DNA of 64,000 nt from Spiroplasma endosymbiont of 'Nebria riversi' (GCF_018831625.1 NZ_CP065193.1:1302001-1366000); one strand, 5' to 3'; positions 42,217 to 52,079 are shown, counted from the first letter of the stretch. Notes: generated by a model from the letters alone, not told the origin. Made by a program: numbers and translations.

Positions 42217-42416
42217 TAATAAATAAATACGAGCTCATTTATTTATTACAAGAAATATAAGGTTAAATTAATATTTATTATTTTTAGTTATGCCTTGTAT
42301 TTTTTTGTGCCTTGATAGTAATAAACTAAGTTAATTAGTAAACGAAGTTTACTAACAAATTTTGTTAAACATAAATGTTTAAAAAAATAAATATTTAACT
42401 TAGTTAGATAACTAAG
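42217..42416. repeat. Cluster of three further hairpins in the viral leader
   Basis: The stems are TAATAAATAAAT/ATTTATTTATTA (42217-42248, loop ACGAGCTC), TTAGTAAAC/GTTTACTAA (42335-42355) and CTTAGTT/AACTAAG (42399-42416). All recur in the second unit at +9964. Non-coding hairpin clusters are typical of replication origins and packaging signals of filamentous ssDNA viruses; that role is inference here. Confidence 0.65.
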
Positions 42417-42464
42417 CTAAATATAACTTAGTTTAATATAACTAAATATATTTGTAAGGAAGGT

Positions 42465-42794
42465 ATGTATGTGAGAAATATTGAAAATATTTTTTTAAAT
42501 ACTAAAAAATATCTTTTAAAAGAAACACAAAACGCAATTCTTATTAAAGCACCAGAAATTCCGTGATTTAGTAATCCTATTGGTATTTGATTTTCAAAGC
42601 GATTTGTTTATAAAGGCAAATATGAAAATTCTATTTGTATTGGAATAATTAGAAATGGTGAGTATCAGTTGGTTTCAGTTAATAAGAAAGAGCAGGAGTC
42701 TAATTTGATTATAGGGCAGGAATTGTTAAATTTTTTTATTGCTGAAAAAGAGAACTATAAAAAGGATGTAAGTTTTAATTATTTTAAAAATTAA
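42465..42794 (+). CDS. Plectrovirus ORF, 109 residues, possible DNA-binding protein
   Basis: This is the first viral gene after the hairpin leader, with GGAAGG before the ATG at 42465. The protein is soluble and mixed-charge, without membrane helices (ENIFLNTKKYLLKETQNAI..., FSNPIGIWFSKRFVYKGKY). In filamentous viruses a single-strand DNA-binding protein is often found at such a place. No motif confirms it, so function stays open. Two TGA-Trp codons are read. Confidence 0.7.
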
Positions 42795-42807
42795 TTTTAA
42801 AGGTTTT

Positions 42808-42860
42808 TTAAGGCGCCTTAAGAATAGAGGTAAATAAAAAAAACATCTTGGTTGATGTTT
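42808..42860. repeat. Palindrome and hairpin after the first viral gene
   Basis: TTAAGGCGCCTTAA (42808-42821) is a perfect palindrome. AAACATC/GATGTTT (42841-42860, loop TTGGTT) forms a second stem. Both may act as a weak terminator or processing signal; neither has a long T-run. Confidence 0.5.
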
Positions 42861-42871
42861 ATAGTGGCGAA

Positions 42872-42900
42872 GCGGTGCGGAAAGCGTATGCTCCGCCCGC
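42872..42900. repeat. GC-rich bulged hairpin in the viral intergenic region
   Basis: GCGG-T-GCGGA pairs with TCCGC-CCGC: nine base pairs with one bulged T and a 10-nt loop. It is strikingly GC-rich for this genome and identical in the second unit (52836-52864). A role in complementary-strand initiation or packaging is plausible but unproven. Confidence 0.6.
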
Positions 42901-42985
42901 TAGTTATGGATGAGTTGAGTTATTTAACTAAGTTATTGCATTTTTTTGATTTCGTGTAGTAAAAAATAGTTTTGGAGTTTTAGAA

Positions 42986-43180
42986 ATGAAAATGTGAGTT
43001 AGTGTGGATGAACCTGGCAAAGATTATTGTCAAGAGTTTATATATTCTATTAATAAAAAAACCGGATTAGAACAAAAAATTTGAGCGTCTAAATTTGCAG
43101 TTGATTCTGTTAGAACTGATTTAGTTGGTGATAATTGACTTTGTGTTGATTTTGTTGAACATAATTATTTAAAACAATAA
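42986..43180 (+). CDS. Plectrovirus ORF, 64 residues
   Basis: This small soluble protein (MKMWVSVDEPGKDYCQEF...) has no membrane helix or recognised domain. Upstream TTGGAG acts as the ribosome site. Only one residue differs in copy 2 (Glu9 to Asp), which supports a real gene. Function unknown; it precedes the membrane/coat cluster. Confidence 0.65.
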
Positions 43181-43210
43181 ATTAATTAAAAAATTAAGGA
43201 GAAAAGGAAG

Positions 43211-43423
43211 ATGAATATATTTGGATTAGTGTTTTTTACGATTTTAACATTATTACTAGCATATTATATTGCGGTTAATATTTATCGGTTTTTTAAAGAT
43301 AAAAAGAAATATGGTAGCGAAGCAAAGCGGTTGCCAAAAGATTTTACTTATTCACAACGAATATTTATTGCAAAGTTTAAGCGAAATTTATTAGAACAAG
43401 ATGAAAAAGAAATTAAAAAGTAG
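43211..43423 (+). CDS. Plectrovirus membrane protein, 70 residues
   Basis: A single N-terminal helix (IFGLVFFTILTLLLAYYIAVNIY) is followed by a strongly basic tail (FKDKKKYGSEAKRLPKDF...). Size and topology resemble minor coat or assembly proteins of filamentous phages. It has an AAGGAG site before the ATG and is identical in copy 2. Confidence 0.75.
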   Translation: MNIFGLVFFTILTLLLAYYIAVNIYRFFKDKKKYGSEAKRLPKDFTYSQRIFIAKFKRNLLEQDEKEIKK

Positions 43424-43433
43424 GTTTTAGAAA

Positions 43434-43583
43434 ATGTTTAAAAAAATAATTATTGAGTTAATTGAATTAATTTATCCAACTGCCGATTTACCACCCCAAG
43501 TTGTATTTTTGTTTTCAATTTTAATAATTGTAATGCTGTTCTCTGCCATTATTTTTCTACTCTTTTGACCTTTTGAGCGGTAA
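43434..43583 (+). CDS. Plectrovirus membrane protein, 49 residues
   Basis: This tiny protein has one hydrophobic helix (VVFLFSILIIVMLFSAIIFLLFW) after an acidic N-terminus (IELIELIYPTADLPP). It starts 10 bp after the preceding gene and is conserved in copy 2. It is a probable minor coat protein; not assigned further. Confidence 0.65.
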
Positions 43584-43588
43584 TTATT

Positions 43589-43822
43589 ATGTTTTTAGTT
43601 GCTTGAAAAGATTTAGATTGAGAAATGACAAAATTGTATTTTTGAGATTTATTTATCCAAATTACAACTATTCCGGCGTGTATTACTGGTGGTAAAGAAA
43701 TTGATTTAATGAAAGAACCACTTTGACTTTTAGTAGCAAATATTGCCTTTTGAATGGTGTTAGTATTCATTGTTTTATTTATGGTTATTTTATTTTATAA
43801 GGTTAAATCATATTTTGTTTAG
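43589..43822 (+). CDS. Plectrovirus membrane protein, 77 residues
   Basis: A hydrophobic C-terminal helix (LLVANIAFWMVLVFIVLFMVILFY) follows a polar N-terminal half rich in TGA-encoded Trp. Copy 2 has about nine substitutions confined to the N-terminal half, so it diverges more than its neighbours. Function unknown; presumably virion or assembly membrane protein. Confidence 0.65.
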
Positions 43823-43837
43823 AAAGGGGGTGATTAT

Positions 43838-44080
43838 ATGTTAATAAATTTCTTAGTAGAAGGAAATACATCAGGAGCAATTACTGGTGAACAAGCGGTT
43901 ACTAACTTATGAAAAGCATTAATTAAAGCATTTGGTAATATTTGAACTGATATTATTGGTGGTAATATGCCAAATGTCGTTAATTTCTTTGCTACATATT
44001 GAGTTTTCTTGCTTGGTGTGATTATTGGTTTATTTTTAATCGCTTTCAAAATGTTTGAAAAATTAATGCCCGGTAGATAA
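43838..44080 (+). CDS. Probable major coat protein (pVIII-like)
   Basis: This 80-residue protein has an amphipathic N-terminal half (EGNTSGAITGEQAVTNLW...), one strong membrane helix (VVNFFATYWVFLLGVIIGLFLIAF) and a short basic tail (KMFEKLMPGR). That is the classical arrangement of filamentous coat proteins. A strong AAAGGGGGTGAT site suggests high expression. Identical in copy 2. The call rests on size, topology and position before the pI-like gene. Confidence 0.72.
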
Positions 44081-44110
44081 TAATAAAAATAAAGAAAGTG
44101 TGATTTACGG

Positions 44111-45100
44111 ATGTTATTGTTTAAGAAAATAAATTTAAGATTATATGATTTTGTTGCTTTAAATCGCACTTTATTTATTATTGCGTGATTCTATGGTGCG
44201 ATTTTGCATTATTATAATCCTCAGAGTTGGCGAATGCTATTTGATATTATTTATTTATTAATTGCTTTGTATATTTTATATACTAAAATTTCTCATTTCT
44301 TTGCTCGTCGTAGTTTTATTAATTTCTTATTAAATTCACCTTTAAATTTAGTAATTGGCGCTTTAGGGACTGGAAAAACCGCTTTAATGGTTTTAGCTTC
44401 TTACTTATTAAGTGGTTGAAAAACGATTTCTACTTTTCCGATTACAGATAAACAAATGCTTTCATTAGGGCATATGTCACTTTTAGATTATAATTATCCA
44501 ATTTTAGATGAAAAACATTTACTGTTATGAGATGAAACTAACTTATTTTTAGAAGGAACTGATTATAAAGAAAATGATAGAGTAACCCAAGGTTTACAAG
44601 AATATTTCGCTTCGGCTCGGCAATTTACCCATATCGTATTAGCAAGCGGACAACGAGCTGAACATATATGAGTTAAAGTTCGTGATATTGCGAATTCAAT
44701 AATTGTTGGTATTAGAAAAAAACCAGTTAGTATTTTTCGACCCTATTTACAAGTTATTTACGGCACTTTTAAATCGGTAAGCGAATACGAACAATGACGA
44801 TTAACTCTAATTAATGCTAAAAATGATAAAAAAGGTCGCAAAATCAAGTATCGTAGTATTCCAGAATTAGACATTTATTTCTTTAAATTGAAAATTCCGA
44901 TGTCAATTTTAAACCTTTACGATAATAAATATTTATCATTCTTGCGTGAATTAAGTAATCGTGCTTTGAATGATAATTATCAACATAAATTTTGAAATGA
45001 TAATGTAATGGATATTGAAGCATTAGAATATTTAAAGATGGAAAAATTCAGTAAAATACTTACTAAGTTAAAAAATAATCTGAAGAAGAAAAACAAGTAA
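44111..45100 (+). CDS. Zot/pI-like morphogenesis ATPase of plectrovirus
   Basis: This is a 329-residue inner-membrane-type protein. Two hydrophobic stretches near residues 20-32 and 44-58 come before the P-loop GALGTGKTAL (Walker A, about residue 83). Walker B is LLLWDETNLFL, followed by QEYFASARQFTHIVLASGQRAEHIW. This matches the pI/Zot family of filamentous phage assembly ATPases, which drive virion extrusion through the membrane. It is fully open in both copies. Confidence 0.85.
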
Positions 45101-45113
45101 AGGAGTTTAAAAA

Positions 45114-45440
45114 ATGGAAAACTTAGAAAAAATGGCTAGTTTAATTGGCGATATGTTTTATAAAGTTTTTGATTTAATTTGAACTTTAACCATTCCCGGA
45201 ACAGATATTCGCATTATTATTTTTCCGCTAATTATGCTTGTGATAAATCTTGTAATTGGTGGCATTTTAGGTATTCATATTGAACGACCAAAAGTTGGTT
45301 TTCGTAAAAAATACCAAAAATCAGTTGCTAATTGAGGAACTAAGAAAAAATCATCTAGTGGTCCGATTAAGAAATTTAGTGGTAATAGCCCTAAAAACAG
45401 ACCGTGAGTTAACCAACACGGACGGCAAATAAAAAGGTAG
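45114..45440 (+). CDS. Plectrovirus membrane protein with basic tail, 108 residues
   Basis: One or two hydrophobic segments (about residues 17-35 and 36-56, IRIIIFPLIMLVINLVIGGIL) are followed by a very basic, Ser/Asn-rich C-terminus (KKKSSSGPIKKFSGNSPKNRP...). The tail could bind nucleic acid or interact with the capsid. AAGGAG precedes the ATG. Conserved in copy 2. Confidence 0.7.
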
Positions 45441-45449
45441 GTTTAGAAA

Positions 45450-45695
45450 ATGTTTAAATTAATAATGTTATTTATTCTTGTTTCTGTTTTTTCTATTTTT
45501 GCTTTAAATGACTTTTTAGGTTTATGATCCTATGTGCGTGAGGGTTTAGAATATTTTAATAAAGTTCTATCAAGTAATATTAAAATTTTAGATTTTTTTA
45601 AACCAATGATAAGGTTATTTTCTCAACATCCGATTTTCCAAATTTTAGGAACGATTTGTATTTTATCAACAATATATTTAATTTTAAAGATTTAA
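45450..45695 (+). CDS. Plectrovirus membrane protein, 81 residues
   Basis: The protein has an N-terminal signal-like helix (LIMLFILVSVFSIFALNDFLGLW) and a C-terminal helix (HPIFQILGTICILSTIYLILKI). It could be a minor coat or accessory protein. A few substitutions separate it from copy 2. Confidence 0.65.
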
Positions 45696-45698
45696 AAA

Positions 45699-45800
45699 AT
45701 GAAAAAGTTAAAAAAAATATTAGGTATTAAATGATTTAAAAGCGTTTTAGGTTTTATACATTTTTTTATTATATTTCATAGATTTATTACTCTAATTTAA
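45699..45800 (+). CDS. Very small basic hydrophobic viral peptide, 33 residues
   Basis: MKKLKKILGIKWFKSVLGF followed by a hydrophobic end, opening 4 bp after the previous stop and present unchanged in copy 2. No upstream consensus ribosome site beyond translational coupling. Whether it is expressed is uncertain. Confidence 0.4.
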
Positions 45801-45854
45801 ATATTTTTAACAAAAATTCGAACTAACACAGATGAGTTTTTTAAAGATTTTATA

Positions 45855-46082
45855 TTGTTTGATTTTCAAAATGTAGTTCTTAAGATGTATTTTTGATTAT
45901 TAATCGTTTATTTGTTAATAACTGGTATTAAGTTAATTATTAGAGGTTATTACTTTAATAAAGTTTTTAGAAAGCATCAAATGCAAGTTACTAATTGTGA
46001 ATGTCCGCAACATAGTCAATATAAATTTTCTGATGCTTTTAAAGCAATAAACGAGAGTTTTAAGGCGTGATGAAATGCATAA
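45855..46082 (+). CDS. Plectrovirus membrane protein with uncertain start
   Basis: The frame is open from 45801 to TAA at 46080-46082 and encodes one membrane helix (MYFWLLIVYLLITGIKLIIRGYYF) plus a polar tail with two Cys (NCECPQHSQYKF). Candidate starts are TTG at 45855 or ATG at 45885, and neither has a convincing ribosome site. Its stop overlaps the start of the large protein gene, suggesting coupling. Copy 2 keeps the frame. Confidence 0.5.
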
Positions 46083-48006
46083 GATTATTTCTTGATTTAT
46101 TATAATTTTTATTAGTTTGGTACCGCTAGGAGCGTTCTTTGATACAAAACAACCACCAAAACCTAATATAGAACAATTTTTTATGAAACGAGAAAAACGA
46201 GCTACAAACCCCAGTCAATGTGGTGAAAGTTGTGAGTTGAAATTTCAGGAAATTTCAAATAGCTATTTAACGATTATTAGTAATTTTGATAGTGTGACTG
46301 GTATAGATATTAGTGATGTTAAAAATCAATTACCATCTGATATTGTTGTTCCTAATTCTGATTTTGAAAATTTTGAATATGGTTTTAAATATTATGATTA
46401 TAATGATTTTTCAACCAGAATAAAAGTTAGAGATTTTTATAAATCTAATGCGACAAGAGTTGTTAAAGATAACTTTCCTATTGTTTCTTATTATGAGAAA
46501 TATTTTATTGATAAACTTGTTGATGTTAAAATTACATTTTCTAATCAAAATTATTATCAGAACTGAGTTATAACATCTTTTTCTGCAAAAGTATATGTTG
46601 CTCCGCCTCCCCCTGTAATTCAAGTACCTGAAAAAGATGATGAACAATTATTACCAACTGCAATAACTAAAAATGATGGTGAATATCAGTATAATCAGTT
46701 TCGAGATAAACTAGATTATTTGATGATACAACGCCGAGATTTTGATAAATTTAATTATAGTTATTTATATTGAGTGCCAATTTTTAATTTCTTTGATGAG
46801 AATTTTAAATATATGAGTGAAATATCAATTAAATTAAATGGTTTTAAACAAAATAGTAAACTTAGTTTAAGTCGCAAAAATTCATATCCTTATCCTGATA
46901 TGATTGAAAAAGTTATTTTTAGATAACTTTCCTTTTCTAGTTTTGGTGATGTTATTACTATAAAAACTGAGCATGGTAGCATTGTGAGTTATAATGAGTT
47001 TTTAGAAAATGGTAAATCGCTTTGAAAATCTGGGTCTCGAACAAGTTTTGGAGGAGATTTTATTAATACCTTTTTTGGACAAGTTAATTATTATGGTAAT
47101 ACTTTCCATTTTTTACGCTATGATGACAAATTAAAATTTGATTTTAAAGATTTTATGCTCCATTATCAAAAAGATTTAACTATTGATTTTATTAATGGGT
47201 TATTTAATAAACTTTATAAAGTTTTAGGTGAGTTTTTTGTGCAATTCTTTTATGCGAGTTTTGATACAGATGCCTCTACTTATGTAGAATTAGATTACAA
47301 AGGAATGCAACAAATTCCTAAAAATGTTTTACAAATGGGTTTTTTCTATCGTTCCTTAATTACCTTTTATCCCAAACAGTATTTAATTAACTTTGGTTCA
47401 ACAATCGAAAATAGTAAGAATATGATTTTTCGTTCGTATTTTTTTGTGAAAGATAAACAAATTGCTAATGATTTTAAAACTGGTAAAAGTTCTTATCAAA
47501 TAGATTTTAATGTGTTAAAAGCATATGATAACCAATTATGGAATGTTACTAGCAATAAATTGCATTTTTACAACGCTAAAGTTGATGTCATGTATGGGAT
47601 TAATATTTTTACGCTAACTTTTCCACTATATAAAAAGAAAAATGAAAGTACTGAATATCATTATTCTTTATACGATTTTAACATTTTGAATTCAACGGCT
47701 TTTATTGGTGGCGGCATAAGCGGTAATGTGGATGATTTAATTCCAACACCCAACTGTTCTTATTGAGGTTTATTTAGTGCCATATCTTGTGTCATTCAGC
47801 ACGCTTCTGTTAGTGTCTTAAATTGATTACTTGGTCTTTCTGGGATTAATCTTTTAATTCGCCCCATTGCTGATATTGCTAAAACAACGATTAATTTTAC
47901 CAAAACTGCCTTTCCGGTATTTGAAGTTATTCCGGCGTTTCAGATGTTATTTGAATTTGTAGTACCATTAGCAATTTTGTTAATGATATTAAAAAAGTTT
48001 TCTTAA
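46075..48006 (+). pseudogene. Large plectrovirus virion-type protein, interrupted by in-frame TAA
   Basis: The frame has 644 codons. It holds an N-terminal signal helix (MHKIISWFIIIFISLVPLGAFF), then a region shared with the viral lipoprotein (residues about 60-175), a proline stretch (APPPPVIQVPE), a long middle part and a C-terminal membrane anchor (VVPLAILLMILKKF). Secreted N-terminus plus C-terminal anchor resembles the adsorption protein (pIII-like) of filamentous viruses. TAA at 46924-46926 splits it, with no good restart before the ATG at 47155. The same TAA occurs in the other two copies. Confidence 0.7.
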
Positions 48007-48059
48007 ATGTTTCTAATATTTTTTATAATATAATTCCTTTGAAAGGAGGATTTTTCTTT

Positions 48060-48512
48060 ATGCGAAAATTTTTATCAGCTTTAAATTTAATGTGTGTAGT
48101 GTTTATTTCTGGATGTAGTAAAAATATCAGTAATTTTAAAAAATATGATTTATCATTTCCTGAAATTTCAAATAGCTATTTAACGATTATTCGTAATTTT
48201 GATAGTGTGACTGGTATAGATATTAGTGATGTTAAAAATCAATTACCCTCCGATATTGTTGTTCCTAATTCTGATTTTGAAGATTTTGAATATGGTTTTA
48301 AATATTATGATTATAATGATTTTTCAACCAGAATAAAAGTTAGAGATTTTTATAAATCTAATGCGACAAGAGTTGTTAAAGATAGCTTTCCTATTGTTTC
48401 TTATTATGAGAAATATTTTATTGATAAACTTGTTGATGTTAAAATTACATTTTCTAATCAAAATTATTATCAGAACTGAGTTATAACATCTTTTTATGCC
48501 AAAATGCTTTAG
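48060..48512 (+). CDS. Viral lipoprotein
   Basis: This 150-residue lipoprotein has the signal MRKFLSALNLMCVVFISGC with a lipobox ending in Cys19. The mature part (SNSYLTIIRNFDSVTGIDIS...YYQNWVITSFYAK) recurs inside the large protein just upstream at about 85-95 percent identity by eye. AAAGGAGG is a strong ribosome site. It is probably exposed on the cell surface; superinfection immunity or host interaction are possibilities only. Copy 3 (60605-61057) is intact too. Confidence 0.8.
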
Positions 48513-48537
48513 TAATTTAATAACCATTCTTGAAACT

Positions 48538-48560
48538 CGTATTACAAAAAATACGATTTT
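48538..48560 (+). terminator. Hairpin upstream of the viral transposase, copy 1
   Basis: CGTATT/AATACG stem with a short A-rich loop, followed by ATTTTCTT. In copies 2 and 3 the stem is longer (12 bp). It could be the terminator of the lipoprotein transcript or a site recognised by the transposase. Confidence 0.55.
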
Positions 48561-48581
48561 CTTAATTTAAGGAGTTTAAAA

Positions 48582-49664
48582 ATGAAATATATTATTTCCC
48601 AAGCTGATTTAGCAGATTTAAAAGCAAAAATCCAAAGTTGATTAAGTGCTAATTGCCGTAATCCTTATTACTATAAAAATAAAAAACGCATTACTGCCTA
48701 TTTAAATTTATGTACTTATTTTTATATTGAAGAAACTACTTTAACAAAACTTATTAAAAAATATTTTAAGGGTGCAACGAAAACCCTTTATCGTTGGGCA
48801 GAAAAAATTATGACGGCTTATTATTCTGACAATTTAGATTTATTATTGTTTAAAAGTACAAAACCACAAAATCTTAATTATCAATATAGTTTAAATTCTC
48901 GTGAAAAAGTATGTGATTTATATTTTGATTACAAAAATCTTCAAGCCGGTGGAATGTGGTCTTTATTTAATAATTTAAAAATCGGTTTTCACGATGTTGA
49001 AAATTCAAAAATTCCAAAAAATATCAAAACTTTTTATCGCTGAATTAAATCTGACCCTCGTTGAAAAGAATTAAAACAGCAAATTAAACAAACAAAATGC
49101 CATTTTAAGCGGTATGAAGTCTCCGAGATTGGTCTTTTACAAATGGATGCTAAAATAATTACTACATCAAATTTTATGGTTGATAAAAAATATTACATTT
49201 ATGATTTCATTGACGAAATGACACGAATAGTATTTGGTTATGTTTATGATAGTTTAGGAACTAACAATGCTATTAACGCTGTGCAAAGAGCAATGAAAGA
49301 TTTTAGCGAACTTGGCATAACAATTAAACGCCTTCGTACTGATAACGCCCCCGAATTCACTACCACTAACTGAAGTAATAAAAAACCATACAAAGTAAAA
49401 GAAAGGCCTTTTACAACCTTTCTTTCTAGGAACGGAATTGTTCACGAAATCACACCAATCCGTTCTCCTCAGAGCAATGGAAAGATTGAACGATTCCACC
49501 AACATTATAGCAAATTATTTTATGCTAAGGACAAAAAATTAAATCAAAATGAACTTCAACATTATTTAAACAAATATTATTACTTTTACAATTTTGAACG
49601 CCGTCATTCGTCGCTAAAAATGACAACCCCCTTTCAAGCACTACAAAAATTTTTAACAAAGTAA
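48582..49664 (+). CDS. Plectrovirus rve-type DDE transposase
   Basis: This 360-residue protein has an N-terminal DNA-binding half (LTKLIKKYFKGATKTLYRWAEK) and an integrase core. Catalytic residues are expected in EIGLLQMDAKII, KRLRTDNAPEFTT and SPQSNGKIERFHQHY. The C-terminus FERRHSSLKMTTPFQALQKF is typical of the core family. Spiroplasma SpV1-type viruses are known to carry such a transposase gene, which explains their many chromosomal copies. AAGGAG precedes the ATG. It is open throughout with TGA as Trp, and is the only intact copy here. Confidence 0.85.
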
Positions 49665-49766
49665 TTTCTAGAAGTTTGAATAATTATTTTTCATAAAAAA
49701 TTTAAACTTGTTGTACTTGTTCCAATTAAAGTGATTTCTACTAAAAAACTTAATATTTTCTTATTT

Positions 49767-51593
49767 TTATTTTACTTCACGAAATTCAATATTACCATCA
49801 AATCCTTTGTTTAATGACCTATTTGCACTTCCGTTAAAAGTTATGCTTTCATCATTATTTATAGTAATTTCTTGTGGCAAAAGATTGTATTGTTTTAATT
49901 TTTCCATAATTTCTTTAATTAAAATTTTAAATGATTTTTCTTCATTACTTGTGTTTGTTATTTGTGAAATAATTTCACCATAAATATTTTGTTTTAAATT
50001 TAATGTTACTTGTGCCGAAACTTCTTCTAATGAAGCAATAACTTTAATTTTTTTATTTGGTTCAACCGCAATTTCTTGCGACGGCAATTCTACTTCTAAA
50101 GATGTTTTATGTTATTGCGTTTTACTATTTGAAAAATCAAATGTATTACTTAAAGTTTTTGTTTCTGAAGATGTATTTGCTTTGGAAGAACCATAATTGC
50201 CTCCAACTCCGGCAGTAGCAGAAACTTCTGCAAAAGGTCATATTTCTCCACTTGCACTTAATTCAATACTTCAATTATGTTCCATACTTGAAGTAGAAGT
50301 TTGTTCCGTTCTTTTTTCTTCACTGTTTGTTTTACTTAGACCTGTAGTAATTTGAGAATTTATAGTTGTTTCTTTTGTATATTTACAACTTGGTGTTTTC
50401 ATATTCTGTTTTGCAGATAAATTATGAAATAATGTGGTTGTTCCAAAACAAATACTTTTACTATTTTTAGTATATGTTGGTTCAATATTTTTTGTTGCTG
50501 TTACATTTGAATATATTAGATTATTTGTATTAATATCTTTAATTTCTTTTATAGTAATTCCTTGATTTTTATCTCTAAAACTTAAAAATATTCCTTTTTT
50601 AATTAATTCATCTAAATTAATAATTTTATTTTGTTTATTATCTATTACATAGTAAATTTTCTTTTTATCAAAATATTTATTACTATTATTTTTTGCTTTT
50701 ATTGTAGCTGATGTATTTTTTTTATTAATTACTTCTAATTGCAAAATATCTAAATTAGGATTTAAAAAATTTAATTCATTCAAAATAGCTGTATCACTAT
50801 TTTTATTAATATTTCCTAAATTACTTTTTTTAATTAATTTATTTAAATCTTGTCTGATTGAAAAAGAAACTTTTTTATTGCCATAATAAGAAGAGCTATC
50901 ATTTTTTGCTTTAATTGTGGCTGATGTATTTGTTTTATTAGTTATTTCTAATTGTGATATATTTAAATTATTATTTTTGGATTTTACTGCTATTAGAATT
51001 GTATTTTGATTATTATCATTTAAAGCCCCTAAACTAGTATTTTTAATAAATTCTTCAATATTTTCAAATTTATTGCTAGGGCAACTATTAAAACATTGTA
51101 ATGCTACACTATTTTTGTTTAATTGCCCATCATCCCAAATTTCCATGTAAAGTCCATAATTTATTTTTGAAGACATATATTTATTATTAATCACCGAAAA
51201 ATCATTCCATATAGCTTTAGCAATTTTCCAATATTCACCTCTAGAACATTCATTTTCATTAAAAGCTATATTGTCAATTATATTAATAAACTTAGGTTTA
51301 AATATATCATAATTACTACTTTCGTTATATATTTTTTGAATTTTTATTCAATTTTCTCTAGAAAATCAAGGTCAATAGTTACATTTGCCACTTCAAAAAC
51401 ACTGTCTATTTATTCTGTTTTCATTACGCGATTGACTGTTTCAGCTTCTTTTACTTCTATTTAAATTTTCTAAATTATTTGTTTGTAAATAATTAACTTC
51501 ATTTTTTGCTGGAGTTGGTGCATTTCCAAGAATTCCCGACATTCCGCTTCCTGCTATTGTGATTGTTCCTAAGAATCCTAGTAATTTTTTCAT
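49767..51593 (-). pseudogene. Secreted ETX/MTX2-type pore-forming toxin, one nonsense codon (unit 1)
   Basis: The frame has 609 codons from the ATG at 51593. There is a Sec signal peptide (MKKLLGFLGTITIAGSGMSG), a basic region, and a Cys-containing N-domain. Two about 63-residue repeats follow (about residues 184-247 and 256-318; core TSATIKAKN) plus a third degenerate one. The C-terminal part is an aerolysin-like module: a Ser/Thr-rich amphipathic stretch (TTGLSKTNSEEKRTEQTSTS, SSKANTSSETKTLSNTFDFS) and VELPSQEIAVEPNKKIKVIA, which mirrors the ETX/MTX2 pattern of epsilon toxin. TAA at 50112-50114 (codon 494) breaks it; unit 2 has GAA there. Confidence 0.8.
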
Positions 51594-52079
51594 ATTAATT
51601 AACTTCCTTTTCGTGAATTTTTACTAATTAATAAAATTTACCAAATAATCAACAACTTTTCTCCAAAAAATTAATCTGTAATTTCTTTACCTTGAAATTT
51701 AATTATAAACTATTTTTAAAAATTTTCTGCATTATTTTATAATGGGCGCGTTTAGTTTTCTTAGGTATTTTTAAAAAAAGAAAAAATAATCATTTACTAT
51801 AAATTATTTTAATATTCAAATTAAGTATATATTTCTTATGTATGATTTTTGTTGTAAAAAATTATTTTAATGTTGTTTTTATAAGCATTTTACTTAGTTT
51901 TTATAACCTTTTTATTAAGATTATGTTTGTTAATATTAAATATTTTGTTTTATTACTTATTTTTCAAATAAAAAGGTAATAAATTTTCATTTACTTTTCT
52001 TTCAAAATTATTTAAACCTTTTTCTACCCAAGAAAACTTTACGCGTCTATAATTTATTATTCCTTTTTTAAAAAAATGC
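51594..52079. other. AT-rich non-coding region upstream of toxin 1
   Basis: No frame longer than a few dozen codons is convincing. On the minus strand GGAAG precedes the toxin ATG, and a TATAAT hexamer at 51707-51702 could belong to its promoter, without a good -35. Rich in A and T runs. Only the first about 37 bp can be compared with unit 2, because the window ends. Confidence 0.5.

Larger units (their letters stand above)
42163..49664 (+). mobile_element. SpV1-like plectrovirus provirus, copy 1
   Basis: The provirus is 7.5 kb, in the size range of Spiroplasma plectroviruses (about 7-8.3 kb). Gene order is small ORF, small ORF, several short membrane proteins, coat-like protein, pI/Zot-like ATPase, membrane proteins, large virion-type protein, lipoprotein, rve transposase, all on the plus strand. 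Hairpins cluster in the first 260 bp. The right boundary is not marked by a visible repeat, so it is set at the transposase stop. The in-frame stop in the large protein suggests it is defective. Confidence 0.85.

Noticed and set aside
43834..44169. Minus-strand 111-residue frame, repeated at 53798-54133
   Set aside because: It is an exact antisense shadow of the coat-protein and ATPase-start region. The plus strand has ribosome sites and the expected coat topology.
46117..46566. Start of the large viral protein at GTG/ATG-like codon 46117
   Set aside because: The ATG at 46075 gives a proper signal helix and overlaps the previous stop codon.
46411..46647. Minus-strand frames across the lipoprotein-like region (also 48324-48527 and 60869-61072)
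   Set aside because: Low-complexity Asn/Ile-rich antisense of the conserved lipoprotein domain, without ribosome site.
49254..49505. Minus-strand 83-residue frame (also 61799-62050)
   Set aside because: Antisense of the viral transposase core, whose catalytic motifs are clear on the plus strand.
49664..49790. Direct repeat marking the right end of provirus copy 1
   Set aside because: I looked for a copy of the left hairpin (GTAGAAACC) here and found only TCTAGAAG-like partial matches, not enough for a boundary call.
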